From assembly GCA_016859345.1 (NCBI GenBank), contig CM029134.1:14830560-14894559 (forward strand): a stretch of DNA of 64,000 nt, in the 5' to 3' direction. The position numbers and the translations under genes are program-made. The stretch comes from Istiophorus platypterus. Taxonomy: Eukaryota > Chordata > Actinopteri > Istiophoriformes > Istiophoridae. Within the stretch, counting starts at the first letter, position 1. The number at the start of each line of letters is the position of its first letter. The notes beneath the pieces were generated by a model, which was not told the origin of the DNA, ran no database searches, and saw only the letters and a program-made list of their open reading frames with translations. Shown here piece by piece: positions 22,579 to 35,276 of the stretch.

Positions 22579-24990
22579 CTCCAGAGGAGAGTCTGGTTCG
22601 TCCAGGATGCTCTTCTCACTCTGTAGTCTCTGCATCGTCCCTGTAGAACTGGGGTCCATTATCAGCACGTTCTGACTACCAGCTCTGCCGAACTTACAGT
22701 CACTCTTTCTGGAGTCAGTCGTCCTGCACACCTCGTAATTGTACACGTGTTGGAGAGTCCCTGTCCCCAAAGTGTCTGAGTAACGTGGTGGATAATACGG
22801 AATCACAGGCAGATTGGAGTGATACAGGATGCGAGACTGTCTCCATCTGTAGATCTTCACTGATATAATTACCACTAAACACGTGATGAAGAGGAAGGAG
22901 ACTACAGCCAGAGCCAACACTAAGTAAAAAGTCAGGTTGTCATCGTACTCCTTGTCACGTGGAAAGTCAGTGAACTCTGACAGCACTTCAGGGAAGCTGT
23001 CCGCCACCGCCACGTTCACAATGACTGTGGCTGAGCGAGAGGGCTGCCCGTTGTCCTCCACTATAACAGTCAGTCTCTGTTTCACAGCGTCTTTATCAGT
23101 CACTTGGCGGATAGTTCTGATTTCTCCATTCTGTAAGCCCACGTCAAACAGCGCCCTGTCTGTAGCTTTCTGCAGTTTATAGGAGAGCCAGGCATTCTGT
23201 CCAGAGTCCACATCAACAGCCACCACTTTAGTCACCAGATAGCCCACATCTGCCGAGCGAGGAACCATTTCAGCCACCAGAGAGCCTCCGGTCTGGACCG
23301 GGTACAGAACCTGAGGGGGGTTGTCGTTCTGGTCCTGAATATTCAATCTAACGGTTGTATTGCTGCTCAGGGGCTGGGAACCTCCGTCCTGTCCTTTTAC
23401 AAAAATATATATAGTTTTAATTTGCTCATAGTCAAATGACCGAACTGCCTGTATAACTCCACTCTCTGAGTTAACAGATATGTAAGCGGATATGGGGTTA
23501 CCATTTAAATGAGTATCAATTAGCAGGTAAGACACTCGTGCGTTTTGGCCCCAGTCAGAGTCATATGCTTTCACGGAAAACACAGATAATCCTGGGGAGT
23601 TATTCTCCATGACATTAGCTTCATAATAACTCTTTTCAAATACGGGGGCATTGTCATTTACGTCGGATACCCTAAGTGTTATTGTCTTGTTAGTTGAGAG
23701 TGGTGGGCTACCTTCATCCATAGCCGTGAAAGTGATATTGTAATCAGGATTACGCTCCCTGTCTAGCACGCCGTTGGTTACGAGAGTATAATAATTCTTT
23801 AGAGATGAGTGGATTGTGAAAGGGATATTCCCGTTGACCGAGCAGTCCACTTTACCATTTTTGCCTGAATCTAGGTCTTTAACGTTAATGATAGCTACAG
23901 TAGTTCCACTAGGAGAATCCTCGGCGATGGAACTAGAAAACGAAGTTAGTGTAACCACAGGTGCATTGTCATTTACGTCAATCACTTCAATTATTACATT
24001 TGTTGATGTGCTTTGTCCAGCTTGATCTTTTGCCTGCACACCAATCTCATATATTTTATTCTCCTCATAATCAATCATACCATTTACAGTTAAATCGCCG
24101 CTGTTTTCATCCAGAAGAAATAATTCAGCAACATTATTAGACAAGTGGTTAAAGTGGTATGTGACACGACCATTCATCCCTTCGTCTGCATCTGTTGCGC
24201 TCAACCTCACCACTAAAGTGCCTTTTGGAACATTTTCTTTAACAGAAGCCTTGAAAATTGAATGCGTAAATACTGGAGCATTGTCGTTTGTATCTCGGAC
24301 ATTTACGTATATTTTTAGTGTCCCTGATCGCTGAGGTTCACCTCCGTCCACAGCAGTTAGCGTGAGAAGCAGCTTTTCTTCTTTCTCCCGATCTAAAGCA
24401 TTAGAGAGACACAACTGCGCATATTTATGCCCGTTTGGGCTGGAGAGGACCTTGATATTAAACTGTGTTGTTGGGTGTAGCGTATAGCCATGTAAAGCGT
24501 TGATGCCAACATCGGGGTCGGAGGCACTCACTTGTAATATTTCGGTCCCTGGAAGAGCAGATTCCAATATATCCAAATGCATTTCTTTCTCATGAAACAC
24601 AGGTGCATTATCGTTGACATCTAACACTTCCACCACAACGCTGTGGAGCTGCATTGGATTCGTCATAATCATTTCAAAATTCAAGCTGCAGGGCGATGTC
24701 TGCCCGCAGAGATGCTCCCTATCTATTCTTTCTCCCACGACCAGAATCCCTTTGTCTACATCCAGCCTAATATACTCGCTGCTATCACCGCTAACAATTC
24801 GGGCACCGCCCGATTTCAGTCTTTTAGCGTCGATACCTAAATCTTCAGCCACATTTCCCACAAATGAGCCCTTTCTCATCTCCTCGGGGACAGAGTAGCG
24901 GATCTGACAGACTGTCGCCTCAATGAGAAAAACAAGGATGAAGGCCCGTACTTGCCATTTAATCGTAGGCCCATTGCTGATAGGAGCCAT
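22579..24990 (-). CDS. pcdhg: Protocadherin gamma-type variable exon V7
   Basis: An 804-residue exon, one of the more diverged in EC1-EC5: QIRYSVPEEMRKGS, NVAEDLGIDAKRLKSGGARIV, loop CGQTSPC, and an unusual EC5 end (GQDGGSQPLSSNTTVRLNI). The homogenised block starts abruptly at DQNDNPPQVLYPV, later than in V1-V6. It shares DFPRDKEY with V4, and the synonymous tail codons TTGCAGAGACTAC-type with V13 and V15, so the 3' end is a mosaic. Tail ends DEPDSPLE; donor GTGAGG after 22579. Start at 24990 (MAPISNGPTIKWQ) is preferred; 25035 and 25020 are also in frame. Confidence 0.92.
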
Positions 24991-25210
24991 ATCTCCGAAG
25001 CAATCCACCAAACTCCACATTAAAGTGAGTCTCAAACAGCCTGACTATTAGCCGTGTAAGTCTTCTGTTCTTGTATTTATAATCCACAGTCCGACAACGA
25101 ATACGTCCGTCTTAAAACCACTCGTGAAAATAATGTCCTACTTCTCCGTTGTACACCAAGAGGAGGATTGGTGAGTAGCTGCATTTCGAAAGCTTCGCAT
25201 GTGCTTTATA

Positions 25211-25234
25211 GACTAACAGCGGCCCTTAGAGTCC
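25211..25234 (-). promoter_or_regulatory. CSE (CTCF-like) of V7
   Basis: GACTAACAGCGGCCCTTAGA followed by GTCC on the plus strand, about 220 bases upstream of the V7 start. The interval to 25742 shows no gene. A weak RE1-like right half (ACTGTCC, around 25638) occurs without a convincing partner. Confidence 0.8.
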
Positions 25235-25742
25235 GATATGAATATAACAAGTACTGTCACAAAAAAGGTGAAAAAAATCGCAGGAGCCAGATGACGTTAA
25301 AGTATCTAAAAGTTGCGTTTAATTATGTCTAAATACATATGCTGTATTAAAATTTAGAAATAGATGTAAAGGATTGAATATACAAAATGTATAAATGACA
25401 GTCAGGGACAAAGTGGAAGAGCAAAATGCAGTACAGCTCCCAAGATATGTTCCTAACTGAAAAAAAAACCTCTCTTCCGTATTTTCTTTCTCTCTCCGGA
25501 AATAACGTAGCTCAAATCAGAGACTCCATACAAACTTTCTAATCACAACACACACAAATCAGCCCGTCAGGGATTGGTAAGGTAATAGTGCATCTTCCTT
25601 ACTGACTCAAACTCAGCTCAGTTAACTGGCAGATCCAAGAACTGTCCATTACTAGTAGTACTGTAGATGCCCACTGAACAGGTAGTGAGACACGGCTTGC
25701 ACTCTAAAGTTTTGAATAACGATGGAATAAAAAAGAAAAACC

Positions 25743-25786
25743 CTCTAGAGGAGAGTCTGGTTCGTCCAGGATACTCTTTTCATTCT
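25743..25786 (-). pseudogene. Truncated second tail downstream of V8
   Basis: The minus strand encodes the last 14 tail codons (NEKSILDEPDSPLE) in a copy lying about 120 bases beyond the intact V8 tail. The donor is lost: GAG is followed by GGTTTT. The copy starts abruptly at 25786, next to intron sequence shared with V11. It is a second, independent example of an old tail left downstream of a newly acquired one. Confidence 0.8.
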
Positions 25787-25832
25787 TCACTTCTTTTAAG
25801 CTAAACTGTTACCAACCGCTAACTGGAATCTC

Positions 25833-25853
25833 GTTTTTTTTTTTTTTTTTTTT
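25833..25853. repeat. Poly-T tract
   Basis: A run of about 20 T within the V8 intron flank. The corresponding V11 flank (36505-36511) has only a short T run, so the tract expanded after the two flanks became alike. Confidence 0.9.
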
Positions 25854-25905
25854 ATGCAGAGAAACACTGTTTTCAGAAGTAAGCACTTTGCGTATTGCAC
25901 CTCAC

Positions 25906-28323
25906 CTCTAGAGGAGAGTCTGGTTCATCCAGGATGCTCTTCTCACTCTGTAGCCGCTGCATCGTCCCTGTAGAACTGGGGTCCATTATCAGCACGTTCT
26001 GACTACCAGCTCTGCCGAACTTACAGTCACTCTTTCTGGAGTCAGTCGTCCTGCACACCTCGTAATTGTACACGTGTTGGAGAGTCCCTGTCCCCAAAGT
26101 GTCTGAGTAACGTGGTGGATAATATGGAATCACAGGCAGATTGGAGTGATACAGGATGCGAGACTGTCTCCATCGGTAGATTTTCACCGATATAATCACC
26201 ACTAAACAGGTGATGAAGAGGAAGGAGACTACAGCCAGAGCCAACACTAAATAAAAAGTCAGGTTGTCATCGTACTCCTTGTCGTGTGTAAAGTCAGTGA
26301 ACTCCGACAGCACTTCAGGGAAGCTGTCCGCCACCGCCACGTTCACAATGACTGTGGCTGAGCGAGAGGGCTGCCCGTTGTCCTCCACTATAACAGTCAG
26401 TCTCTGTTTCACAGCGTCTTTATCAGTGACTTGACGGATAGTTCTGATTTCTCCATTCTGTAAGCCCACTTCAAACAGCGCCCTGTCTGTGGCTTTCTGC
26501 AGTTTATAGGAGAGCCAGGCATTCTGTCCAGAGTCCACATCAACAGCCACCACTTTAGTCACCAGATAGCCCACATCTGCTGAACGAGGAACCATTTCAG
26601 CCACCAGAGAGCCTCCGGTCTGGACTGGGTACAGAACCTGAGGGGGGTTGTCGTTCTGGTCCTGGATCAGTATTTTCACTGTAGCCATCGAACTCAGAGG
26701 GGGGGATCCAGCATCCCGAGCAGTTACGTTAAACTCAAACCACTTGATTTGCTCATAATCAAACGACCTGACTAAATGAAGAGCACCAGTGTCTGCATTT
26801 ACCGACACTAAAGAAGACACCTCTACCCCATTTATCTCCTTCTGTTCTATAAAGTAAGAAACCCGAGCGTTTTGGCCACGGTCCGCATCACTGGCACTAA
26901 GTGTAAACAAAGAAAACCCAGGAGAGTTGTTCTCTGGTAAACTCTTACTGTATTCTGATTTATCAAATTCGGGTGGGCTGTCATTCACGTCAGACAATTT
27001 TAAAAGGATGTTCGTACTGCTAGACAGAGGCGGAGAGCCTTGGTCGGAGACGGTTATGGTGATGTTATACTCGGGAATACTTTCTCTGTCTAAGAAGTTT
27101 TCGGTTACTATTGTGTAATATCCAGTTAACGAAGACTCAATTTTGAAAGGTACGTCAGAGTTAATGGAGCATTTGACAACACCATTACCATCAGAGTCTT
27201 CGTCATCGACATTAACAACAGCTATGGTTGTACCTGGGGGTGAATCCTCGGATATCGAGTTAGAAATCGACATCAGTCGTATCGTTGGGACGTTGTCATT
27301 CTCATCAGTTATTTGGATAATAACTTTGCACGTGTCTGTATATCCGCCGTGGTCACTAGCCTGCACGTTTAATTGATAAGTCTTAGACTTTTCAAAATCC
27401 AGTTTCCCTGCAACTTTAATCTCTCCGGTTTTGGGATTTACTTCAAAAAGCTGCTTCGCCTCTCTCGCAACATGAGAAATGGAATACGTTACTTCACCGT
27501 ATACTCCTTTATCTTCATCTTTTGCACTAACAGTAGTTACCACAGTTCCTTCAGGAGAATTCTCCTTGACATCTGCTTTATAAACCGGCTGACTACACAC
27601 CGGAGCATTATCGTTAGCATCTAGTACAGTGATGTGAATACTCACTACCCCGGATCTGTGTGGCTCACCGCCGTCTGAAGCAATCAGCACGAGTGTGTGA
27701 GTCTCCTCTTTTTCTCGGTCTAACGGCTTTTGTACAACCATTTCGATAAACCTGCCTCCGTCCGGTTGGGTCTGTACTTCCAATTTGAAATTATCTGAGG
27801 GTTTGAGAGTGTATTTTTGAATATCATTGATTCCGACATCAGGATCGTCTGCACTCTCCAATGAGAAGCGAGTCCCTGATGCAGCATTTTCAACAATTTT
27901 CAGATTGACAGTATCCTTTGGGAACAACGGCCTGTTGTCGTTAATATCTAATACCTCCACTGTTACTCGATAAAGCTGGATTGGATTTTCTAAAATGATC
28001 TCGAAACTAAAGCTGCATGGCGTCGTCTTTCCACAGAGTTCTTCTCGGTCGATTCTCTCATTAACAACAAGGGTGCCTTTGTCTCGGTTTAAATCGACAT
28101 ACTGCCGGCTTCCTTTTGTAATAATACGAGCTTTACCTGATATGAGCCTCGCCACATCCAAGCCTAAATCTCTGGCAATATTCCCGACAAAAGACCCTTC
28201 TGCCTGCTCCTCTGGTATGGAATACCGAGCCTGTCCAGTCACTGAGCTCAGCTTGAAAAGACAAAGAAGGAACACCAGTGACTGCCATCGGCCTGTGCGG
28301 GCGATTTTCCACATACGAGCCAT
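25906..28323 (-). CDS. pcdhg: Protocadherin gamma-type variable exon V8
   Basis: An 806-residue exon. Start at 28323 (MARMWKIARTGRWQS); the frame stays open to 28377. EC1 begins QARYSIPEEQAEGS, with glutamine-alanine where others have basic residues, and loop CGKTTPC. EC1-EC5 are private to this gene (for example LSASDADRGQNARVSYFIEQKEI). EC5 ends ARDAGSPPLSSMATVKILI; the shared block starts at DQNDNPPQV. Tail ends DEPDSPLE, donor GTGAGG after 25906. The intron flank for about 105 bases matches V11 closely, and then a broken second tail follows (25743-25786), so the 3' end was probably imported from a V11-like donor. Confidence 0.92.
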
Positions 28324-28537
28324 CAAAATCCAAAAGGTACAGACGCAGTGATCCCGTTCAGTGCAAAAGTAATGCAATTAGATAATAATTTGATGAGGTA
28401 ATGGTATTTTCAGCAGATAAATACCACACTTCAAACCCTAACGGTCCAGACCGTCTTCTTTTCGAGCAGCAAAACACTAAATGGTGTTAAAGGGGTGGAT
28501 CGCTGCACTGCCCACTTGGACAGTTAGTCAGTGATGT

Positions 28538-28559
28538 ATCAACAGCGGCGCTCGGAGCC
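28538..28559 (-). promoter_or_regulatory. CSE (CTCF-like) of V8
   Basis: ATCAACAGCGGCGCTCGGAGCC on the plus strand, about 220 bases upstream of the V8 start. The right flank differs from the usual TTAGAGTCC. Confidence 0.7.
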
Positions 28560-28580
28560 CATAAACGGTAATGTATCTGG

Positions 28581-28640
28581 TATACACATTATTAGGAACA
28601 GTCTGAACACATGTAATCTGTTCCTAATAATATATGTATA
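28581..28640. repeat. Inverted repeat, possible small transposon remnant
   Basis: TATACACATTATTAGGAACAG at 28581-28601 faces CTGTTCCTAATAATATATG at 28618-28636, with a 16-base loop. The arms are nearly complementary and could form a hairpin. It could be the end of a small nonautonomous element; I recognise no family with certainty. The rest of 28641-29181 is AT-rich without genes, and its last 230 bases match the V5 intron flank. Confidence 0.6.
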
Positions 28641-29181
28641 ACTAGGGCTTGTTTTTAATCTTATATTCAAATTTTAGAATAAAACAAAGTACGAGGGTAG
28701 ACCATGCTTTTACACTGACCAGCCACTATTCCACAAAAGTATCTTAAGTTTAAAATGATAGTCAATTATCTTTGTTTTCAGCTTTCATCAAAACCTTATT
28801 CTCTAAACATCATAATTCATGCTGTAAAGGTCAAACATAAATGAAGATCTTTGAAATAGAAATGAAATAAAATATATGGTGTATTTATACCTTAATACTA
28901 ATGGCATCCTCGAGCTAAATCAACATCCGAATCTGGTTTGTGTGATTGTATATGTAATTATCTTTTCATGTCAGCATAATTTTAGACAGTTTAATAAGAA
29001 TATTAATACCTGGCTTGCACTAAAAGTGGTGAAGAAAGTTACTACAAAATGAATCCATCGTCCATTTCATCACCATGGACAGCGACACCAAAGTGCTACT
29101 TAAAGCCATGCTTGTCTCTAAATACTCTGGAAGTGAAAAAAATTAGAAAATGGAGAACGAAAGATTAAATCCATAACTCAC

Positions 29182-31620
29182 CAAAGTTGACATTTGAGAA
29201 TAGTTGCCTGCCAGTTGCTGGTCCACAGGCGATGCATCACTTCCACCTCCGTCCACATTCACTAAACTTTGACTCACTGGTTGAATATATTTCTTGTCAC
29301 TCTTTCTGGAGTCAGTCGTCCTGCACACCTCGTAATTGTACACGTGTTGGAGAGTCCCTGTCCCCAAAGTGTCTGAGTAACGTGGTGGATAATATGGAAT
29401 CACAGGCAGATTGGAGTGATACAGGATGCGAGACTGTCTCCATCTGTAGATCTTCACCGATATAATTACCACTAAACACGTGATGAAGAGGAAGGAGACT
29501 ACAGCCAGAGCCAACACTAAGTAAAAAGTCAGGTTGTCATCGTACTCCTTGTCATGTGTAAAGTCAGTGAACTCCGACAGCACTTCAGGGAAGCTGTCCG
29601 CCACCGCCACGTTCACAATGACTGTGGCTGAGCGAGAGGGCTGCCCGTTGTCCTCCACTATAACAGTCAGTCTCTGTTTCACAGCGTCTTTATCGGTGAC
29701 TTGGCGGATAGTTCTGATTTCTCCATTCTGTGCGCCCACTTCAAACAGCGCCCTGTCTGTGGCTTTCTGCAGTTTATAGGAGAGCCAGGCATTCTGTCCA
29801 GAGTCCACATCAACAGCCACCACTTTAGTCACCAGATAGCCCACATCTGCTGAGCGAGGAACCATTTCAGCCACCAGAGAGCCTCCGGTCTGGACTGGGT
29901 ACAGAACCTGAGGGGGGTTGTCGTTCTGATCCCGGATCAGTATTTTCACAGTCACGTTGCTACTGAGTGGAGGAGAACCTCCATCCTGCGCCTTGACCAC
30001 TAACTGAAGCTGTTTCATTTGTTCGTAATCAAATGAGCGAATCGAATTAAGAACTCCAGTTTCAGAGTTTATAGACACATAATTAGAAACTGGAATGCCG
30101 CTGATTTTTGTGTCCTCCAGGAAATATGAGATTCTCGCGTTTTGATTCCAGTCAGAGTCCCTCGCGCTAATAGTGACGATATACATTCCGGGAGAATTAT
30201 TCTCAATGACGTAAGCAGAATAAGAGTCTTTGTCGAACAAAGGGGCGTTATCGTTTACGTCAGAGATTCTAAGCTGCAATGTGACGGAGCTTGAAAGGGG
30301 GGGAGACCCTGAGTCGGTCGCTACTATTGTAATGTTGTATTCAGAAGTAGTCTCCCTGTCAAAATGCTGATCCGCCACTAAATTGTAGTAGTTCGTTAAT
30401 GACGACTGGATTTGAAACGGGACAGGCTTGTTTATAGCACATTTTATTTGCCCATTTTTCTCGGAGTCGGCGTCTTTGACATTGATAACAGCGATTGTTG
30501 TACCGAGAGGGGCATCTTCTGATATAGTGTTAGAAAATGACATGATGTTAATAACCGGAACATTGTCGTTGATGTCAATAACATCAATTATGACTTTACT
30601 GGTCCCAGTCAAACCACCTCGATCCCTTGCCTCCAACCTCAGCTCATATTTTTTCTCTTTTTCATAGTCAATAAATCCGGCTACTGAAATAACACCCGTG
30701 TTTTCATCGATACAAAATATATCAACCGTACTGCCTTTTATTTTCGAAAAACTGAAAATGACTTCTCCGTAAGTGCCAATGTCTGCATCAGTAGCGTTAA
30801 CAGTTGTAATGTAAGTCCCTTTAGGTGCATTTTCAACGACGACTGCCCTGTAAACTGACTGGTTGAATACGGGAGCATTATCGTTTGCGTCTAGAACATA
30901 TATGTTTATATTCACGGTACCAGATCTTTGTGGGTTTCCACCGTCCATAGCTATTACCTTTAGGGGGAGACTGGATTGTTCCTCTCTGTCTATTGGCTTC
31001 TGGAGCACCAATTCAGCATATTTACTGCCGTCTGGATTCGGGTGTTGTTTCAGAATGAAGTACTTATTCGGAGACAGTATGTAATTTTGTAACGCGTTTA
31101 GTCCAACGTCAGGATCAACTGCACTTTCAATTGGAAATTTTGCTCCAACTGTAGCAGATTCGCTCATTTCAAACCGGATGTCTTTATTTGGAAAGAAAGG
31201 AGCATTATCATTTATGTCTAAAATTTCGACAGTAACACGGTGGAGCTCGATTGGATTTTCTAAAATCACTTCGAAGCTGAGGCTGCACGGTGTCGCACCT
31301 CCGCAAAGCTGCTCTCGGTCTATTCTCTCATTCACGACTAGAATCCCTTTGTCTGTCTCCAGCGCAGTGTACTGGATGTTTTCTCCATTGACGATGCGAG
31401 CACGTCCAGAACGGAGCCTCCCCGGATCCAGACCGAGGTCTAGTGCTAGATTACCAACAAACGAGCCCCTTTTCATCTCCTCTGGGATCGAATAACGAAT
31501 CTGCCCAGCAACCATATTACCTACTGATGTAAGCAAAACGAGAAATCTCACTTCCCATGGTAATATCAGAAACAATCGCCGTCTTACATTTCTAGGGTAG
31601 AGTTGGTCTCGAGTTGCCAT
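29182..31620 (-). CDS. pcdhg: Protocadherin gamma-type variable exon V9 (alternative tail)
   Basis: An 813-residue exon starting MATRDQLYPRNVRRRLF. EC1 is QIRYSIPEEMKRGS with NLALDLGLDPGRLRSGRARIV and loop CGGATPC. Six EC repeats, then helix. The cytoplasmic part follows the common path to CRTTDSRKS, then DKKYIQPVSQSLVNVDGG to NYSQMSTL, with donor GTGAGT after 29182, phase 0. This tail and about 230 bases of downstream intron are shared with V5, yet no leftover standard tail is visible here, so V9 may carry the original arrangement. EC6 reads EVGAQNGE, shared with V14-V16. No RE1 match was found between this exon and the V8 promoter. Confidence 0.92.
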
Positions 31621-31867
31621 ATCAGAAACAATAGATCCTGATGTCCTCGCTCATAGAAATTAGATACGAGCTTGTAGTCCAACTTAAAAAAGTGTACTTG
31701 TAGATAGCAATACGCTCCTTGTATATTTCAAACGCAAATATGTAAAAAAAATCCTCTCTTCACGCCCTACCCGTCCTCGAAGGAAAATAACTGCTCTCTC
31801 ACGCTATACCACGACACAGAGGGAAGGGTAAGGGAAGGCTGGCCGTGAACACACATATTCTTTTTGC

Positions 31868-31892
31868 TGACCAACAGCGTCACTTAGAGTCT
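31868..31892 (-). promoter_or_regulatory. CSE (CTCF-like) of V9
   Basis: CTGACCAACAGCGTCACTTA followed by GAGTC on the plus strand, about 250 bases upstream of the V9 start. No gene between here and V10. Confidence 0.8.
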
Positions 31893-32142
31893 GAAACTTG
31901 AAGTCCTTACAGTGGGACTTAGAGGCCAAATATCTATTCCATGTAAAACTATGAACTTAGTGCTCAGATGTTTATTATTACTGCATTTTTATGCCCAGAA
32001 GACGGAGTTAGTTGAAGAGGTAGAATAACGGAAAGAATATTACATACACTTCAAACAATTTGAATTAAATGCTGAACTGTTAGAGATGTTACGTAGCATC
32101 CAATAAGCATCAGGTGAGTGTAATGTGTAAAGAAAAAGGATT

Positions 32143-32163
32143 GTCGCTGTCTGTGGTACTGAA
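32143..32163 (-). promoter_or_regulatory. RE1/NRSE element in the intron after V10
   Basis: The minus strand has TTCAGTACC, AC, AGACAGCGAC: 18 of 21 bases agree with the REST/NRSF consensus. About 410 bases past the V10 donor. Confidence 0.75.
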
Positions 32164-32570
32164 GCGAAAAACATCACGAATGCAGTAAAAACACAGCAGG
32201 AGTCAGAGCAAAGATGAACAAGATCAGACTAAAATAGAACTATAAAACTTAATGCTGTTATCAACCTTTAATCAAAAAAATCTGCAAACACTACGAAGTT
32301 ATCAGTCTTTTGGAAATGGAAAACAAGACCCAACATTTAGTAAACAAAGCGGACCACTTGATTGCTAATGTAGAAAATGAAATTACTGCTTTTTCTCTTG
32401 CACCACTCTTCAGTTCAAAGACTTTATTCCAGCTATCCATTTATAATTTTAAATTCAGAACAGATAGCAATTGAGTACAAATATCCAGTAAACTATGAGA
32501 AGGAATGCAAACTATGGGATTTGGGCCACATAGCACCAGATATTGAATGAGCTGATAAAACTCAACTAAC

Positions 32571-34997
32571 CTCTAGAGGAGAGTCTGGTTCGTCCAGGAT
32601 GCTCTTCTCACTCTGTAGCCGCTGCATCGTCCCTGTAGAACTGGGGTCCATTATCAGCACGTTCTGACCACCAGCTCTGCCGAACTTACAGTCACTCTTT
32701 CTGGAGTCAGTCGTCCTGCACACCTCGTAATTGTACACATGTTGGAGAGTCCCTGTCCCCAAAGTGTCTGAGTAACGTGGTGGATAATATGGAATCACAG
32801 GCAGATTGGAGTGATACAGGATGCGAGACTGTCTCCATCGGTAGATTTTCACTGATATAATTACCACTAAACAGGTGATGAAGAGGAAGGAGACTACAGC
32901 CAGAGCCAACACTAAGTAAAAAGTCAGGTTGTCATCGTACTCCTTGTCGTGTGTAAAGTCAGTGAACTCCGACAGCACTTCAGGGAAGCTGTCCGCCACC
33001 GCCACGTTCACAATGACTGTGGCTGAGCGAGAGGGCTGCCCGTTGTCCTCCACTATAACAGTCAGTCTCTGTTTCACAGAGTCTTTATCAGTGACTTGGC
33101 GGATAGTTCTGATTTCTCCATTCTGTAAGCCCACTTCAAACAGCGCCCTGTCTGTGGCTTTCTGCAGTTTATAGGAGAGCCAGGCATTCTGTCCAGAGTC
33201 CACATCAACAGCCACCACTTTAGTCACCAGATAGCCCACATCTGCTGAACGAGGAACCATTTCAGCCACCAGAGAACCTCCGGTCTGGACTGGGTACAGA
33301 ACCTGAGGGGGGTTGTCGTTCTGGTCCCGGATCATTACTTTCACAGTCACGTTGCTACTGAGTGGAGGAGAACCTCCATCCTGTGCTTTGATGATGAAAA
33401 CAACCTGTTTAATCTGCTCATAATCATAGGAGCGACTTGCATGTATCACTCCGCTTTCTGCATTTATAGAAACATAGTCCGAAACTGGAGATCCACTGAT
33501 AGTAGTGTCCTCCAGAATATAGGTTATACGGGCGTTTTGGTTTTCATCAGGATCTTTGGCCATAACAGTGAGAAGAGAAACACCTGGAGAGTTATTCTCT
33601 GTGATAACAGAGCTGTACAAACCACGTGGAAACACCGGAGCATTATCGTTCACATCTGAGACCTTTAAATGAAAGGTTCTTTTTGTTGAGAGAGGAGGCG
33701 ATCCTGCATCTGTGGCAACAACAGTGATGTTATAGTCTGAAACACTCTCACGATCTAATACAGTGTCTGTTACCAAAGTATAGTAATTTCTTAAATTAGA
33801 TTTAATTTTGAAAGGTGCATTTTGTTCTACTCTGCAATTGACTTGTCCGTTATCACCTGAATCGAGATCTTTTACATTAATAATACCAATAGTTGTACCA
33901 GGAGGGGAATCCTCTGACACAGGACTAGTAAATGACATGACACTAATAGTAGGGGCGTTGTCATTTACATCCGTTACCTCAATTATGACTTTACTTGAAT
34001 CCGTTAAACCTCCCTGATCCTTTGCATCGATTCTGAGCTCATATTTTCTATCCTTTTCAAAGTCTATTGGGCCTGAAACACACAAAACACCAGAGACTTG
34101 GTCTATGGACAACAAATCAGCTATATTGCTCTTCACATTTGAAATTGAATATGTAATGTAACTATTTGATCCACTATCTGCGTCTGTGGCATTAACAGTG
34201 ATGATATTAGTGCCTTCTGCCGCGTTTTCTATCACAGTGGCCTTATAAACAGACTGGTTGAAAACCGGTGCATTGTCATTGGCATCTAAAACCAGTATCT
34301 TTATATTAACAGTGCCAGATCTCTGTGGATTTCCTCCATCTACCGCTATTAGCTTTAAAGATAGAATGGAAACCTCCTCTCTGTCTAGCTGCTTCTGAAG
34401 CACCAACTCTGCATATTTACTCCCGTCTGGATTTACATGGTGCTTTAAAACAAAATTGTCGTTTGAGGTTAAAACATAATTTTGCAGACCATTGACGCCA
34501 ACATCAAGATCCTCTGCACTGTCCAGCACAAATCGTGCGCCGAGGTTAGCGGATTCGCTAATTTCTAATATAATATCTGACTTCTTGAAAACGGGAGGAT
34601 GATCATTCACATCTAAAACTTCAATCGTAATGTGATGTAGCTCCATTGGATTTTCTAAAATTATTTCAAAGCTGAAACTACAAGGTGTTACGTCTCCGCA
34701 AAGCTGCTCTCGGTCTATTCTCTCCCTCACGACGAGAATGCCTTTGTCTGTCTTCAGCTCGGTGTACTGGTTGTTTTCTCCAGTCACTATACGGGCCCGA
34801 CCTGAACGGAGCCTTTTCAAATCCAAACCCAGATCCTGTGCTACATTACCGATAAGAGATCCCTTCTTCATCTCCTCTGGTATCGAGTAGCGGATCTGGC
34901 CAGCTACGGCGTTAAAGAAGCAAAGCAAAAAAATAACCAGTACCCGTTTAGATCCGAAATAAAAACGCCATTTCCAGGGTGGTTGGTGATACGCCAT
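32571..34997 (-). CDS. pcdhg: Protocadherin gamma-type variable exon V10
   Basis: An 809-residue exon starting MAYHQPPWKWRFYFG. EC1 begins near residue 34 (QIRYSIPEEMKKGS), loop CGDVTPC; helix at about 689-715. EC1-EC3 are its own, but EC4 and EC5 (SFTSPVSEDSPPGTT through ITYILEDTTISGSPVSDYV) are nearly the same as in V11, V12 and V14, a separate shared module from the cluster-wide EC6 block. EC6 has DKDSVKQ for DKDAVKQ and the tail has GGQNVL for GSQNVL. Donor GTTAGT after 32571. The product is expected to be a homophilic adhesion isoform; sharing EC4 with its neighbours may reduce its trans-recognition distinctness, which is inference. Confidence 0.92.
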
Positions 34998-35252
34998 GTC
35001 ACAGTTGGATATTTACCGAGAAAAAAAAGAACGAAGATCCACCGATTTGAATTGAGCGACAGCTGCTCCTCCACATGTGCTTTGAAATTATAGTGGAAAA
35101 ACAAACAAACAAACAAAAAAAACTGCCTCTGGACTCCAAATAACGGCTCTTTCCCGAGATGTATACGTTTCCTGCTGGTGCCTCTAAGCGCACGTCAGTG
35201 TGAGCTTACAAAGAATATGCCTGAACTACAACAGAGCACACATTACATCCTT

Positions 35253-35276
35253 GTTCAACAGCGTCACTTAGAGTCC
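35253..35276 (-). promoter_or_regulatory. CSE (CTCF-like) of V10
   Basis: GTTCAACAGCGTCACTTAGA followed by GTCC on the plus strand, about 255 bases upstream of the V10 start. A short (AATA)n tract follows at 35381-35410. Confidence 0.8.
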
